From NCBI GenBank assembly GCA_946885755.1, contig CAMPHB010000093.1, positions 1 to 6,067 of the forward strand: a DNA stretch of 6,067 bases. Reading direction: 5' to 3'. The translations under genes were made by a program, and so were the position numbers. How positions within the stretch are numbered: position 1 is the first letter of the stretch; each line of letters starts with the position of its first letter. The DNA comes from an uncultured Methylophaga sp. GTDB taxonomy: Bacteria; Pseudomonadota; Gammaproteobacteria; Nitrosococcales; Methylophagaceae. The notes beneath the pieces were generated by a model that did no database searches, was not told the DNA's origin, and worked only from the letters and a program-made list of their open reading frames with translations. Of the stretch, positions 1 to 6,067 are shown piece after piece.

Positions 1-541
1 CCATCCGTGAACCACAATAATCACCGGCATTGCCTTCAATCAATATCATGCCGCGCCGCATATGATCGCCGGTACGGGCACCGCTGTTACCACTGATAAT
101 AATATTGCCGCCGGTCATGCCATTTTTATAACCGCTGCGCGCGGCACCGACAAAATCACCGGCATTGCCGTTAACTTTGATTTGGCCGCCTTTCATTTCA
201 CAGCCGGTATAAATAAAGCTATCGCCGTGCACTGTGATAAAGCCGCCGATCATAAACTGGCCCAGATAAGCGCCGGCATCACCATTCACTGTGATACTGC
301 CCTGGGTCATAGCATGGCCAATATGATCCAGCTTACTGCTGCTGTTATTGAACTGAATATCGCTGACATCCTCACCGGTGATCTCAAAGATCTCAGCGAC
401 CGGCAGCGAACGTCTGCCAGAAACCAGTTCAATCGCCGCAATATCGTCAATGGCTTTGCCGTTGAGTTTGTCCGGCGTTAACGGTGAACAATCAACACGC
501 TGCGCCAAATCGGTTTTCAGGGTAAAAGTCAGCGCGCTCAT
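1..541 (-). CDS. fhcC: Formyltransferase/hydrolase complex subunit C (FwdC/FmdC-like), 3' end cut by window edge
   Basis: This frame is open from an ATG at 541 to the window edge and gives the first 180 residues; the family is about 270 aa, so roughly a third is missing. It starts MSALTFTLKTDLAQRV. From about residue 81 it shows glycine-rich repeats of about 19 residues, with units starting near 81, 101, 120, 146 and 165 (for example GSITVNGDAGAYLGQ, QIKVNGNAGDFVG, MILIEGNAGDYCG). This is the right-handed beta-helix shared by formylmethanofuran dehydrogenase subunit C and the glutamate synthase alpha C-terminal domain. The third unit is longer (about 26 residues, containing GAARSGYKNGMTGG). 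From the family, FhcC is a cytoplasmic structural subunit that binds FhcD and helps guide the C1 carrier between active sites. Its ATG overlaps the fhcD stop as ATGA, and GGGAG lies 8 nt upstream. Last gene of the visible fhcBADC operon. Confidence 0.93.
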   Translation of the reverse strand, partial: MSALTFTLKTDLAQRVDCSPLTPDKLNGKAIDDIAAIELVSGRRSLPVAEIFEITGEDVSDIQFNNSSSKLDHIGHAMTQGSITVNGDAGAYLGQFMIGGFITVHGDSFIYTGCEMKGGQIKVNGNAGDFVGAARSGYKNGMTGGNIIISGNSGARTGDHMRRGMILIEGNAGDYCGSRM

Positions 542-1440
542 GCCATGATCTCCCGCAGGTGAAAGTGAAATGGTCCCAGCTTGCCGCCATAGTTACCGGC
601 GCTGATACGACGAATACCATTGGCCGCGCCCAGATCACAAGCCGCCTGAATACCCACCCGCATCGCTTTATCAATATCTTCCTTGGTCAGGCCATCGATA
701 ACGATCTCCATGACTGACTCAACTTCCGGTGAACATTCGCTGTTGGTCTGACCTTTCAGGGTCGGGCAAAATGCGTCGTTAGTTGAAGCGCTCAGCGCTT
801 TATATTTCGAGCCGACTTTGGAGCCACTGCGCACCACACCACCCGGAAACGGCATGATGACATTAGGCATTTTTTTCATTTCAATAATAGCCGCTTCACA
901 GGCTGCCAAAGCCTGTGGTTGTGATTCGGCGAGAATCAAGAAGTTACCGCCGCCGACCGCTGACACCACACCGGTATTTTCCTGCGTTAAAAACTCACCG
1001 TCCATCACCGGGATCCGCCAATAACGCTGGCCATCGATCATTTTTGAGATCTGGAAACCATCACCGAAGAAACGCAGGTTTTTACCGAGCGCGATATCTT
1101 TGCCCTCTTCGCCATCAATTCCAGAGAATAAAGCGGTTGTCGGCGCAGTAAGTACACACTGACCGGCACGGGTTTCTACTTGTTTGGCAAGCCCTTTACC
1201 ACCCATGGCAAAAATCAGACAGGCCACGCCGGGCCGGCCATCTGGTGTTTCTGACGGGTCCAAAGTCCGTTCAATGGCCGCTTCACAACCGCAGGCAATC
1301 ACCGAGGTGGCAAAACCGGTAAAAGCGACGGCAGAGTTCATCGCCCAATCAAGGTTCTGCGCGGTAATAATGATCCGCGTGCCTTTCATCGGAAAGGCTT
1401 CAGCAAAGGTTTCGTCAATGCTCACACCATTGATGATCAC
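538..1440 (-). CDS. fhcD: Formylmethanofuran:tetrahydromethanopterin formyltransferase (Ftr/FhcD)
   Basis: A complete 300-aa protein, the usual length for Ftr (about 295-300 aa). It transfers a formyl group between formyl-H4MPT and a methanofuran-type carrier; in methylotrophs the net flow is toward the carrier. It is cytoplasmic and part of the Fhc complex. Family-typical segments are the N-terminal INGVSIDETFAEAF, then TRIIITAQNLDWA (21-33), the glycine-rich VGGGNFLILAESQPQAL (162-178) between the two lobes, and the distal-lobe stretch PGGVVRSGSKVGSKYK (199-214) followed by ALSASTNDAFCP (215-226). The C-terminus contains SAGNYGGKLGPFHFHL. The start is GTG at 1440, chosen because a perfect AAAGGAGG lies 6 nt upstream and because homologues begin at this point. 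This GTG overlaps the fhcA stop (GTGA), and the fhcD stop overlaps the fhcC start (ATGA), so its translation is probably coupled on both sides. Confidence 0.97.
   Translation of the reverse strand: MIINGVSIDETFAEAFPMKGTRIIITAQNLDWAMNSAVAFTGFATSVIACGCEAAIERTLDPSETPDGRPGVACLIFAMGGKGLAKQVETRAGQCVLTAPTTALFSGIDGEEGKDIALGKNLRFFGDGFQISKMIDGQRYWRIPVMDGEFLTQENTGVVSAVGGGNFLILAESQPQALAACEAAIIEMKKMPNVIMPFPGGVVRSGSKVGSKYKALSASTNDAFCPTLKGQTNSECSPEVESVMEIVIDGLTKEDIDKAMRVGIQAACDLGAANGIRRISAGNYGGKLGPFHFHLREIMA
550..554 (-). promoter_or_regulatory. Ribosome binding site of fhcC inside the end of fhcD
   Basis: GGGAG lies 8 nt before the fhcC ATG at 541. It falls within the fhcD codons for REIMA and supports the ATGA stop/start overlap. 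Confidence 0.65.
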
Positions 1441-3104
1441 AGCTTGCCTCCTTTGTGCAGTGGCTGGATGGTCAGGCTGCCGCGACCATCGTCAACAATT
1501 TCGTCATTGCTGATTTTGAAATTGCTCAGTTTTATGGTGTGGTATTTATCAAAATATTGCTGCAACGGTTTTTCGATGCTGACATCGTATTCGGGTTTCA
1601 CCACATGGGTGGTGCCCCAGGTGATTTTCTGCACTTCACCATGGCGTACCACCATTTCGCCGTCTTTAAACACATAGTCCGGCTTTTCAAACATTTTTTC
1701 GCGATCGTCATGATCGGTGTAGACGGTAATATCGGCGGCGGCGCCGACGCCCAGATGCCCGCGATCGGCAAGGCCCACCAGTTTGGCGGCACCGGCACGG
1801 GTCATGATGGCGATTTCATACAACGTATATTCGCGTTCAATCGAGGCCAGATTCGTCGCTTTCTGGGCTTCCGGATGCAGCGTTGACAGCATGTCGTTAC
1901 GGAACGATTTATCCATCAGCAGTTTGATCAGATGCGGATAACTGGTAAACGGTGCGCCGTTAGGATGATCGGTGGTCAGGAAAATCCGCCACGGATCGTT
2001 AACCAGCAAAAACGTCTCAAGCCCAATCATCCACTGCAACGCATTGACGTAGCTCTGATCTTTGTATTTAAACGGCACCACACCACAGCCGGCTTCACAT
2101 TCGATATCCATACACACCCATTTATTGGGGTGCGAATGCGGCGCACCGGCAAACTGACGCATATTGTCACCGGAGGCGGTGACCGTCTGACCGAACAGGA
2201 TCTGACCGACATCAACGGTGATATTTTTATGCTTGTTAATGGCTTCAGCAATTTCTGCAGCACCGGATGAAAATTTAAAGTCGCCTTCGGTGCCATAACT
2301 GTGAAACTGGATATGGGTCAGATGCATCGGCAAACCTTCGGCGCCCTGAATGGTATCCAGTGTGGTTTGCATATTGCCGGGCACACCGAGATTACAGCCA
2401 TGCACGTGCAATGGATGCGGCACGCCGATTTCTTTTACCGCTGTCGACAGGCGATGCAGAATATCGCGCGGTGTCACACCGTAAAAATCATTTTTCTCGT
2501 CCAGATCCAGTTTGCGCTGGTTAAATTTAAAAGCACTGATACCGCCTGGATTAACCACTTTCAGACCCACCGCCTGAGCATGGTTAATGGTCCAGGCGAC
2601 GTAGTTGTTGATGGCTTCCTGATCTGAGTTGGCCGCCATCATCCGCAGCAGAAAATCATCACTGCCGAGCATCACATAACCACCCTTATCGATGATCGGC
2701 GTGTCGTGCATTTCCATGTGCGCCTGACGGGCGTTAATCGGTAATACCGCCGGCTCAAAACCGGCGGTATAGCCCATTTCAGCGTAACGGTAACCGGTGG
2801 TTAACGTGCTGGGCGCCGCATGGCCGGTGCCGCTGCGTAATAACTCGGTGCGGGCATAGACTTCTTCGGCATGATCTTCGGGCAACATGGTGCGGGCAAT
2901 ATTGACTTTGCCGCCACCGATATGGGTATGCATATCAATGGCGCCCGACATAACCACCTTGTCGCGAACATCAATCTCCTGATCCACACGGCCATCAGCC
3001 GGTTTGTCGACAATCCGGCCATCACGGATATAAATATCACGAACCACATTTTCTTGATTGTGCGCCGGATCGTAGATTCGGCCACCTGTCAGTTTTAAAA
3101 GCAT
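1437..3104 (-). CDS. fhcA: Formyltransferase/hydrolase complex subunit A, amidohydrolase fold (FwdA/FmdA-like)
   Basis: A complete 555-aa protein, close to the length of archaeal FwdA/FmdA. It is a metal-dependent amidohydrolase-superfamily protein; in methylotrophs FhcA hydrolyses the formylated methylofuran carrier to formate. Visible features are the N-terminal beta-sandwich part (LTGGRIYDPAHNQENVVRDI), the metal-binding His-x-His at H59/H61 (AIDMHTHIGGG), K182 in GLKVVNPGG as candidate carboxylated lysine, further candidate ligands H233/H235 (HPLHVHGCNLG) and H264/H268 (LTHIQFHSYG), the conserved MDIECEAGCGVVPFKYKDQ (332-350), and D379 in FLTTDHPNGAPF as candidate catalytic Asp. The end of the barrel and return to the sandwich is seen at GHLGVGAAADITVY (449-462). 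Ligand roles are assigned by family analogy. It lies 8 nt downstream of fhcB, with a TAGGAG ribosome site that includes the fhcB stop codon. Its own last codons carry the fhcD ribosome site. Confidence 0.96.
   Translation of the reverse strand: MLLKLTGGRIYDPAHNQENVVRDIYIRDGRIVDKPADGRVDQEIDVRDKVVMSGAIDMHTHIGGGKVNIARTMLPEDHAEEVYARTELLRSGTGHAAPSTLTTGYRYAEMGYTAGFEPAVLPINARQAHMEMHDTPIIDKGGYVMLGSDDFLLRMMAANSDQEAINNYVAWTINHAQAVGLKVVNPGGISAFKFNQRKLDLDEKNDFYGVTPRDILHRLSTAVKEIGVPHPLHVHGCNLGVPGNMQTTLDTIQGAEGLPMHLTHIQFHSYGTEGDFKFSSGAAEIAEAINKHKNITVDVGQILFGQTVTASGDNMRQFAGAPHSHPNKWVCMDIECEAGCGVVPFKYKDQSYVNALQWMIGLETFLLVNDPWRIFLTTDHPNGAPFTSYPHLIKLLMDKSFRNDMLSTLHPEAQKATNLASIEREYTLYEIAIMTRAGAAKLVGLADRGHLGVGAAADITVYTDHDDREKMFEKPDYVFKDGEMVVRHGEVQKITWGTTHVVKPEYDVSIEKPLQQYFDKYHTIKLSNFKISNDEIVDDGRGSLTIQPLHKGGKL
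1447..1454 (-). promoter_or_regulatory. Strong ribosome binding site of fhcD inside the end of fhcA
   Basis: AAAGGAGG, a near-perfect anti-16S match, lies 6 nt before GTG 1440 and encodes part of the fhcA C-terminus (HKGGKL). It decides the GTG start of fhcD and may offset the weaker start codon. Confidence 0.85.
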
Positions 3105-3109
3105 ATTAA

Positions 3110-3115
3110 CTCCTA
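3110..3115 (-). promoter_or_regulatory. Ribosome binding site of fhcA overlapping the fhcB stop
   Basis: TAGGAG, whose first three bases are the fhcB stop codon, lies 5 nt before the fhcA ATG at 3104. Ribosomes ending fhcB are released on the fhcA entry site, which suggests coupled translation. Confidence 0.8.
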
Positions 3116-4387
3116 CAGGGCTTGTTCGACGGCACTGAGCACATCAAACACGCTCGGTAAGCCACTATCACGTAATTTCTTCAGCGGCACCGATACCACG
3201 CTGTCACAGCGGAAAGTTCGGCCCACATGATCAATCCCCGGCACACCTACCGGAATATACACCGCCGGTTCAGTTTCAAACTGCATACCGCTGCGGCCAA
3301 GGACGATGGTTTTTGCGGAGCTTGCCGGCGGCGTACCTTGTGAATTAAAGGCATTCACCCACAATAAAACATCGGCTTCAGCTTCGGCCAGCATCCGCCG
3401 GCTGTCAAAAATAAACGGGTCGTATTCCGGATAACCGCGCTGAAAACTGCTGCGCATCGGATAACCGCTTTGCCAGGAGGCGACGGCATTAACCGTGGTG
3501 TCACCCTGTTTACCCCCTAGTGGCAGGCCGTTGCTGCGGGTGTCTTTATTGAGATCTTTAATGGCTTCACATAGCATCTGAATACTGGTTTCAGCATGAT
3601 CGTAGTTGAGTTGCATGCCAGACCAGACAAACACCGAATATTTTGCCGCTTGCAGGGTTTGAGTTAACTGTTGCAGTTCGCTGACCTGAATGCCGCCAAC
3701 AGTCTCGGCCTGCACTTGTTTGCCATTAATCAGCGCTCTTAAAACCGATAATACCTCCGGCAGATCCGCATCATCACAGGCCAGCACTTGTGCTTTTCGG
3801 CCATCCGGTGCGGTTGACTGCTCACCGGATGGTTTTTTGCCAAGGTAAATCACCTGCCGCTGACTTAAATCGACATCAAACATGGATTCGGCCGGCCAGA
3901 CGATACGCTCAAAAAAGCGCGGAAAGCTGCATTCAATATCGCTGCCAACGATGACCATCACATCCGCCCGGTTACGGGCTTCGGTCAGTGTCGTGGTCAT
4001 ATAGCCGGTGTCCTGCAATACCAGGATATTGCGAAACGCCGCCGGTGAAAACTGGCTGTCAACCACGGCACCGCTCTTGTCGGCCAAGGCCATGGCACTG
4101 CGCGCACCGTTCAAATCGGTTGCCAGACCGCCAATCAGTGGTTGATTAGCATCGCGCAGATGTTCGGCAATTGCCGATACCGCCTGCTCCAGCGTCACTT
4201 CTTTACCGTTAATTCGGGGCTGGCTGTCACCCAGCGGCGCTTCAAATGCCGGGGTATTAATGGCATCACCGTTTTCCAGTACCGTTAACTGATGGCCGTT
4301 AACCTCAATTACCAGATCATCAGATGCGATACCACAAAAGGGACTGGCGACTTCCTGCCAGGTTTTTGCTGTCGTTGCGTCGGCCAT
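3113..4387 (-). CDS. fhcB: Formyltransferase/hydrolase complex subunit B (FwdB/FmdB-like, apparently without redox cofactor)
   Basis: A complete 424-aa protein related to the catalytic molybdopterin subunit B of formylmethanofuran dehydrogenase. Family hallmarks are the N-terminal SPFCGIASDDLVIEVNGHQL (15-34), PLIGGLATDLNGARSAMALA (83-102), GAVVDSQFSPAA (106-117), SDIECSFPRFFER (149-161), the GLPLGGKQGDTTVN stretch (287-300), SGYPMRSSFQRGYPEYDP (307-324) and the C-terminal IPVGVPGIDHVGRTFRCD (378-395). The archaeal enzyme has several N-terminal cysteines for a 4Fe-4S cluster and a Cys/Sec ligand to W or Mo. Here the N-terminal motif has a single cysteine (C18), and no cysteine lies around residues 106-120 where the metal ligand would be expected. 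This agrees with published work on methylotroph Fhc, in which FhcB has no W/Mo cofactor and acts as a structural, carrier-binding subunit. First gene of the fhc operon; AAGGA sits 6 nt before its ATG. Confidence 0.95.
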   Translation of the reverse strand: MADATTAKTWQEVASPFCGIASDDLVIEVNGHQLTVLENGDAINTPAFEAPLGDSQPRINGKEVTLEQAVSAIAEHLRDANQPLIGGLATDLNGARSAMALADKSGAVVDSQFSPAAFRNILVLQDTGYMTTTLTEARNRADVMVIVGSDIECSFPRFFERIVWPAESMFDVDLSQRQVIYLGKKPSGEQSTAPDGRKAQVLACDDADLPEVLSVLRALINGKQVQAETVGGIQVSELQQLTQTLQAAKYSVFVWSGMQLNYDHAETSIQMLCEAIKDLNKDTRSNGLPLGGKQGDTTVNAVASWQSGYPMRSSFQRGYPEYDPFIFDSRRMLAEAEADVLLWVNAFNSQGTPPASSAKTIVLGRSGMQFETEPAVYIPVGVPGIDHVGRTFRCDSVVSVPLKKLRDSGLPSVFDVLSAVEQAL

Positions 4388-4393
4388 AAAAGA

Positions 4394-4398
4394 TCCTT
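4394..4398 (-). promoter_or_regulatory. Ribosome binding site of fhcB
   Basis: AAGGA lies 6 nt before the ATG at 4387. It supports that start over any internal one and shows that fhcB can be translated independently of the gene before it. Confidence 0.75.
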
Positions 4399-4423
4399 GA
4401 ATTAGCAGTTATTACGTTGGGGC

Positions 4424-4438
4424 AAGCCGGTGTGGCTT
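4424..4438 (-). other. Small hairpin overlapping the previous one
   Basis: On the minus strand AAGCC, loop ACACC, GGCTT forms a 5-bp stem. Its left arm uses three bases (4436-4438) of the right arm of the preceding hairpin, so the two full stems cannot form together. It is short and may be chance. Confidence 0.25.
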
Positions 4439-4459
4439 CAAGCAAAATCTCGCCTGAAG
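4436..4459 (-). other. Hairpin directly after the SPOR gene stop
   Basis: On the minus strand CTTCAGGC pairs with GCTTGAAG over 8 bp, with one G-T wobble and an 8-nt loop GAGATTTT. It starts 5 nt after the stop codon. No T-run follows on the minus strand, so it is not a standard intrinsic terminator; it could stabilise or process the mRNA end or weaken read-through. On the plus strand it is followed by TTTAATTAA, but no plus-strand gene is present to be terminated. Confidence 0.45.
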
Positions 4460-4464
4460 TTTAA

Positions 4465-5067
4465 TTAACCGTGTTTGGCGCGCAGCAATAATGAATCGAT
4501 ATCGTTTTCACGTAATTGTTTTTGCAAGGCATCGGCTTGCGCCCGACCGTTGATCGGTCCGACCTGCACCCGATGCCAGGTGTCTTTATCGTCAATGGTC
4601 ACCGTCTGCACTTTGGATTCAACCCCTAAAAACGCCAGCTTGGCACGATAAGCATCAGCATCAGACAGTTTTTTGAATGAGCCGACCTGAATCATATAAC
4701 TCTCAGATTCTGCCGTTTCGCTGTCTTGTTGTTGCGTTTGCGCAGCGGTTTCAGCAGCTTGATCTGACGCCGTTTCAGCTGTTTGCTCAGGGGGTGCGCT
4801 GACAATAGGTTGTTCAGCCGTTTGCGGCCGGGTCACCACTTCTTCCGATTCCGGTAACAGGGTATAAAAATCAAAGGTTGGCTCGATACCACTGGATTTT
4901 TCTTGTTTTTGCGCCGTTTTCGGCACCCCGTCCGCCGGCACATTGTCTTTTAAATGCACCAGAAACATGACAAAAGCGCCGACGGCAAAACTGAGCAACA
5001 TCGGCCCCCAGGGCATGCTGCCACGTTGTGGTTGCTGACGACTGCGGGTATTACGTTTGGCTGCCAC
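4465..5067 (-). CDS. FtsN-like SPOR-domain membrane protein
   Basis: A 200-aa single-pass inner-membrane protein with its C-terminus in the periplasm. Residues 1-18 are basic (AAKRNTRSRQQPQR), as expected for a cytoplasmic tail. One hydrophobic segment lies at about 19-38 (PWGPMLLSFAVGAFVMFLVH). A linker of about 40-122 is low-complexity, rich in Ala, Gln, Glu and Thr, and includes the FDFYTLLPESEEV motif seen in gammaproteobacterial SPOR proteins of this locus. A SPOR domain fills about 123-198, with YMIQVGSFKKLSDADAYRAK at its start and WHRVQVGPINGRAQADA in its middle. SPOR domains bind denuded glycan strands of septal peptidoglycan, so a cell-division role like that of FtsN is likely. The start is GTG at 5067, supported by AAGGGG 6 nt upstream; no ATG is better placed. 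It is 10 nt downstream of argS and probably co-transcribed with it. Whether it is the true FtsN or a paralogue cannot be told from here. Confidence 0.88.
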   Translation of the reverse strand: MAAKRNTRSRQQPQRGSMPWGPMLLSFAVGAFVMFLVHLKDNVPADGVPKTAQKQEKSSGIEPTFDFYTLLPESEEVVTRPQTAEQPIVSAPPEQTAETASDQAAETAAQTQQQDSETAESESYMIQVGSFKKLSDADAYRAKLAFLGVESKVQTVTIDDKDTWHRVQVGPINGRAQADALQKQLRENDIDSLLLRAKHG

Positions 5068-5073
5068 TGCGCA

Positions 5074-5080
5074 CCCCTTA
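5074..5080 (-). promoter_or_regulatory. Ribosome binding site of the SPOR gene overlapping the argS stop
   Basis: TAAGGGG, whose first three bases are the argS stop codon TAA, lies 6 nt before GTG 5067. It decides that GTG start and ties SPOR-protein translation to argS. Confidence 0.75.
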
Positions 5081-6067
5081 CATTGATTGTGGCGCAGAAA
5101 CGCCCATTAAACCCAGACCGTTGGCGATCACCTGCCGAACGGCGGCCACCAGACTTAACCGTGCTTGCGTGGTTTGCAAATCGTCACTGATAAACTGGTG
5201 GGCGTTGTAATAGGTATGAAAATCGCGCGCCAGATCCATCAAAAAATGCGCCAGTAAATGCGGCGTGTAGTTGAGTGCCGCCAGTTCCAGTACTTCAGGA
5301 TAACGGGCCAGCATGGTCAGTAAATTCTGTTCATGCTCGGTATTCAATAGTGACAGGTTGTTAAGCCCTGCCGCCTGATCCCACTGGCCGTCGCGCTCAG
5401 CTAACTGGCGAAACACGCTGCACACCCGGGCATGGGCATATTGCACGTAATAAACCGGGTTATCGTTGCTTTGCGATTTGGCCAATTCCAGATCAAAATC
5501 CATATGTTGATCGGCGCTGCGCAGCACATAAAAAAACCGCGCCGCGTCATTGCCAACTTCTTCACGCAGTTCACGCAAGGTGACAAATTCACCACTACGC
5601 GTCGACATACCGACTTTTTCACTGCCGCGGTACAACACCGCAAATTGCACCAGCAACACTTTCAGTTTATCAACATCCTGCTGCATAGCTTGCACAGCAG
5701 CTTTTACCCTTGGGATATAACCATGATGATCAGCGCCCCAAATATCGATGATCTCATCAAAACCGCGCTGATATTTATGTAAATGATAGGCAATATCAGA
5801 GGCGAAATAGGTAGCCTGACCATTATCGCGCACCACCACCCGATCTTTTTCATCACCAAATTCTGTGGACTTAAACCACCAGGCGCCTTCCTGCTGATAC
5901 AACATATTAGCGGCTTTCAGGGTCTCAATGGCTTTATCAACGACGCCGCTTTCCACCAGTGAACGCTCTGAGAACCATTCATCATATTCGGCGCCAAACT
6001 GTGCCAGATCTTCACGGATATCACCTAAAATGGCATTGAGGCCAATATCAAAAACCTGCCGGTAACC
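5078..6067 (-). CDS. argS: Arginyl-tRNA synthetase, C-terminal 329 residues (5' end outside window)
   Basis: The frame is open from the right edge to a TAA at 5080-5078 and gives 329 residues; class I ArgRS proteins are about 560-590 aa, so the N-terminal Add1 domain and the HIGH motif lie outside. The enzyme charges tRNA-Arg with arginine in the cytoplasm. Family signatures in the fragment are [17 protein letters not shown] (88-104), the nearly invariant [15 protein letters not shown] (110-124), a degenerate KMSKS-like loop [13 protein letters not shown] (152-164), which is usual since many ArgRS lack the canonical motif, [20 protein letters not shown] (173-192), and [12 protein letters not shown] (203-214), which opens the helical anticodon-binding (DALR) domain. 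The C-terminal helices contain [11 protein letters not shown] and end in [13 protein letters not shown]. An internal GTG at 5956 is not a start: clear ArgRS sequence ([18 protein letters not shown]) continues upstream in the same frame to the edge. Confidence 0.97.
   Translation of the reverse strand, partial: GYRQVFDIGLNAILGDIREDLAQFGAEYDEWFSERSLVESGVVDKAIETLKAANMLYQQEGAWWFKSTEFGDEKDRVVVRDNGQATYFASDIAYHLHKYQRGFDEIIDIWGADHHGYIPRVKAAVQAMQQDVDKLKVLLVQFAVLYRGSEKVGMSTRSGEFVTLRELREEVGNDAARFFYVLRSADQHMDFDLELAKSQSNDNPVYYVQYAHARVCSVFRQLAERDGQWDQAAGLNNLSLLNTEHEQNLLTMLARYPEVLELAALNYTPHLLAHFLMDLARDFHTYYNAHQFISDDLQTTQARLSLVAAVRQVIANGLGLMGVSAPQSM

Larger units (their letters stand above)
4388..4464 (-). 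promoter_or_regulatory. 77-nt gap before fhcB: possible leader or promoter region of the fhc operon
   Basis: This is by far the largest gap in the window and the only place where fhc expression could be separated from argS and the SPOR gene. Read on the minus strand, it begins with an AT-rich stretch at the SPOR stop, then two overlapping hairpins, then the AT-rich part AACGTAATAACTGCTAATTC before the ribosome site. I find no convincing sigma-70 -35/-10 pair: TTGCCC with TAATTC has poor spacing and would place the transcript start inside the ribosome site. The promoter may therefore lie inside the SPOR gene, or the operon may be read through from argS. Confidence 0.35.

Noticed and set aside
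62..481. 139-aa open frame on the plus strand, opposite fhcC
   Set aside because: It is antisense to clear fhcC coding sequence. Its repetitive look comes from the beta-helix repeats and synonymous-site composition of the true gene. No convincing ribosome site or known family.
1..541. Glycine-rich repeated region as a tandem DNA repeat or CRISPR-like array
   Set aside because: The repeats are protein-level beta-helix units of fhcC with diverged codons and no unique spacers.
1455..1886. 143-aa open frame on the plus strand, opposite fhcA
   Set aside because: Antisense shadow of the strongly conserved fhcA frame; no recognisable domain.
1437..3104. Dihydroorotase, hydantoinase or urease-alpha type amidohydrolase
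   Set aside because: The fold is shared, but the length, the CMDIECEAGCGVVPF segment and the fhcB/fhcD/fhcC neighbours identify FwdA/FhcA.
4436..4459. Hairpin after the SPOR gene as a rho-independent terminator
   Set aside because: No T-run follows on the minus strand and the stem holds a wobble pair; kept only as an unclassified hairpin.
3113..4464. Archaeal methanogenesis origin (true formylmethanofuran dehydrogenase operon)
   Set aside because: The neighbours argS and SPOR protein are bacterial, Shine-Dalgarno sites are bacterial in style, and FhcB lacks the redox ligands; the set matches bacterial methylotrophs.
5956..5958. GTG inside argS as a possible start of a shorter protein
   Set aside because: Typical ArgRS sequence continues upstream in the same frame to the window edge, so it is an internal valine codon.

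Overview
All genes in this window lie on the minus strand and are transcribed from right to left. The right end holds the last 329 residues of arginyl-tRNA synthetase (argS). A small membrane-anchored SPOR-domain protein (FtsN-like) follows after 10 nt. A 77-nt gap precedes a tight four-gene operon, fhcB-fhcA-fhcD-fhcC, and fhcC runs off the left edge. There is no RNA gene, mobile element, CRISPR array or long non-coding stretch; every base is in or within 77 nt of a gene.

The fhc genes encode the formyltransferase/hydrolase (Fhc) complex of the tetrahydromethanopterin (H4MPT)-linked C1 pathway. Aerobic methylotrophs use this pathway to oxidise formaldehyde to formate. FhcD moves the formyl group from formyl-H4MPT to a methanofuran-like carrier (methylofuran in Methylorubrum). 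FhcA hydrolyses the formyl carrier to free formate. FhcB and FhcC are homologues of formylmethanofuran dehydrogenase subunits B and C and serve as scaffold and carrier-docking subunits. The sequence agrees with a hydrolytic rather than redox enzyme: FhcB lacks the cysteine cluster expected of the archaeal W/Mo subunit, while FhcA keeps the amidohydrolase His-x-His motif and other candidate metal ligands.

The organism is most likely an aerobic methylotrophic or methanotrophic proteobacterium. The argS plus SPOR-protein pair is typical of Gammaproteobacteria (from memory, Pseudomonas has argS, ftsN-like, hslV, hslU), so a gammaproteobacterial methylotroph such as a Methylophaga- or Methylococcales-type organism is favoured. 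The genus cannot be fixed from this window.

Expression appears tightly coupled. fhcA/fhcD overlap as GTGA and fhcD/fhcC as ATGA. The fhcA Shine-Dalgarno overlaps the fhcB stop codon, and that of the SPOR gene overlaps the argS stop codon. The only place for a separate fhc promoter or leader is the 77-nt gap and the end of the SPOR gene, where two overlapping hairpins can be drawn. This is a known system; I see no convincing sign of an undescribed one.
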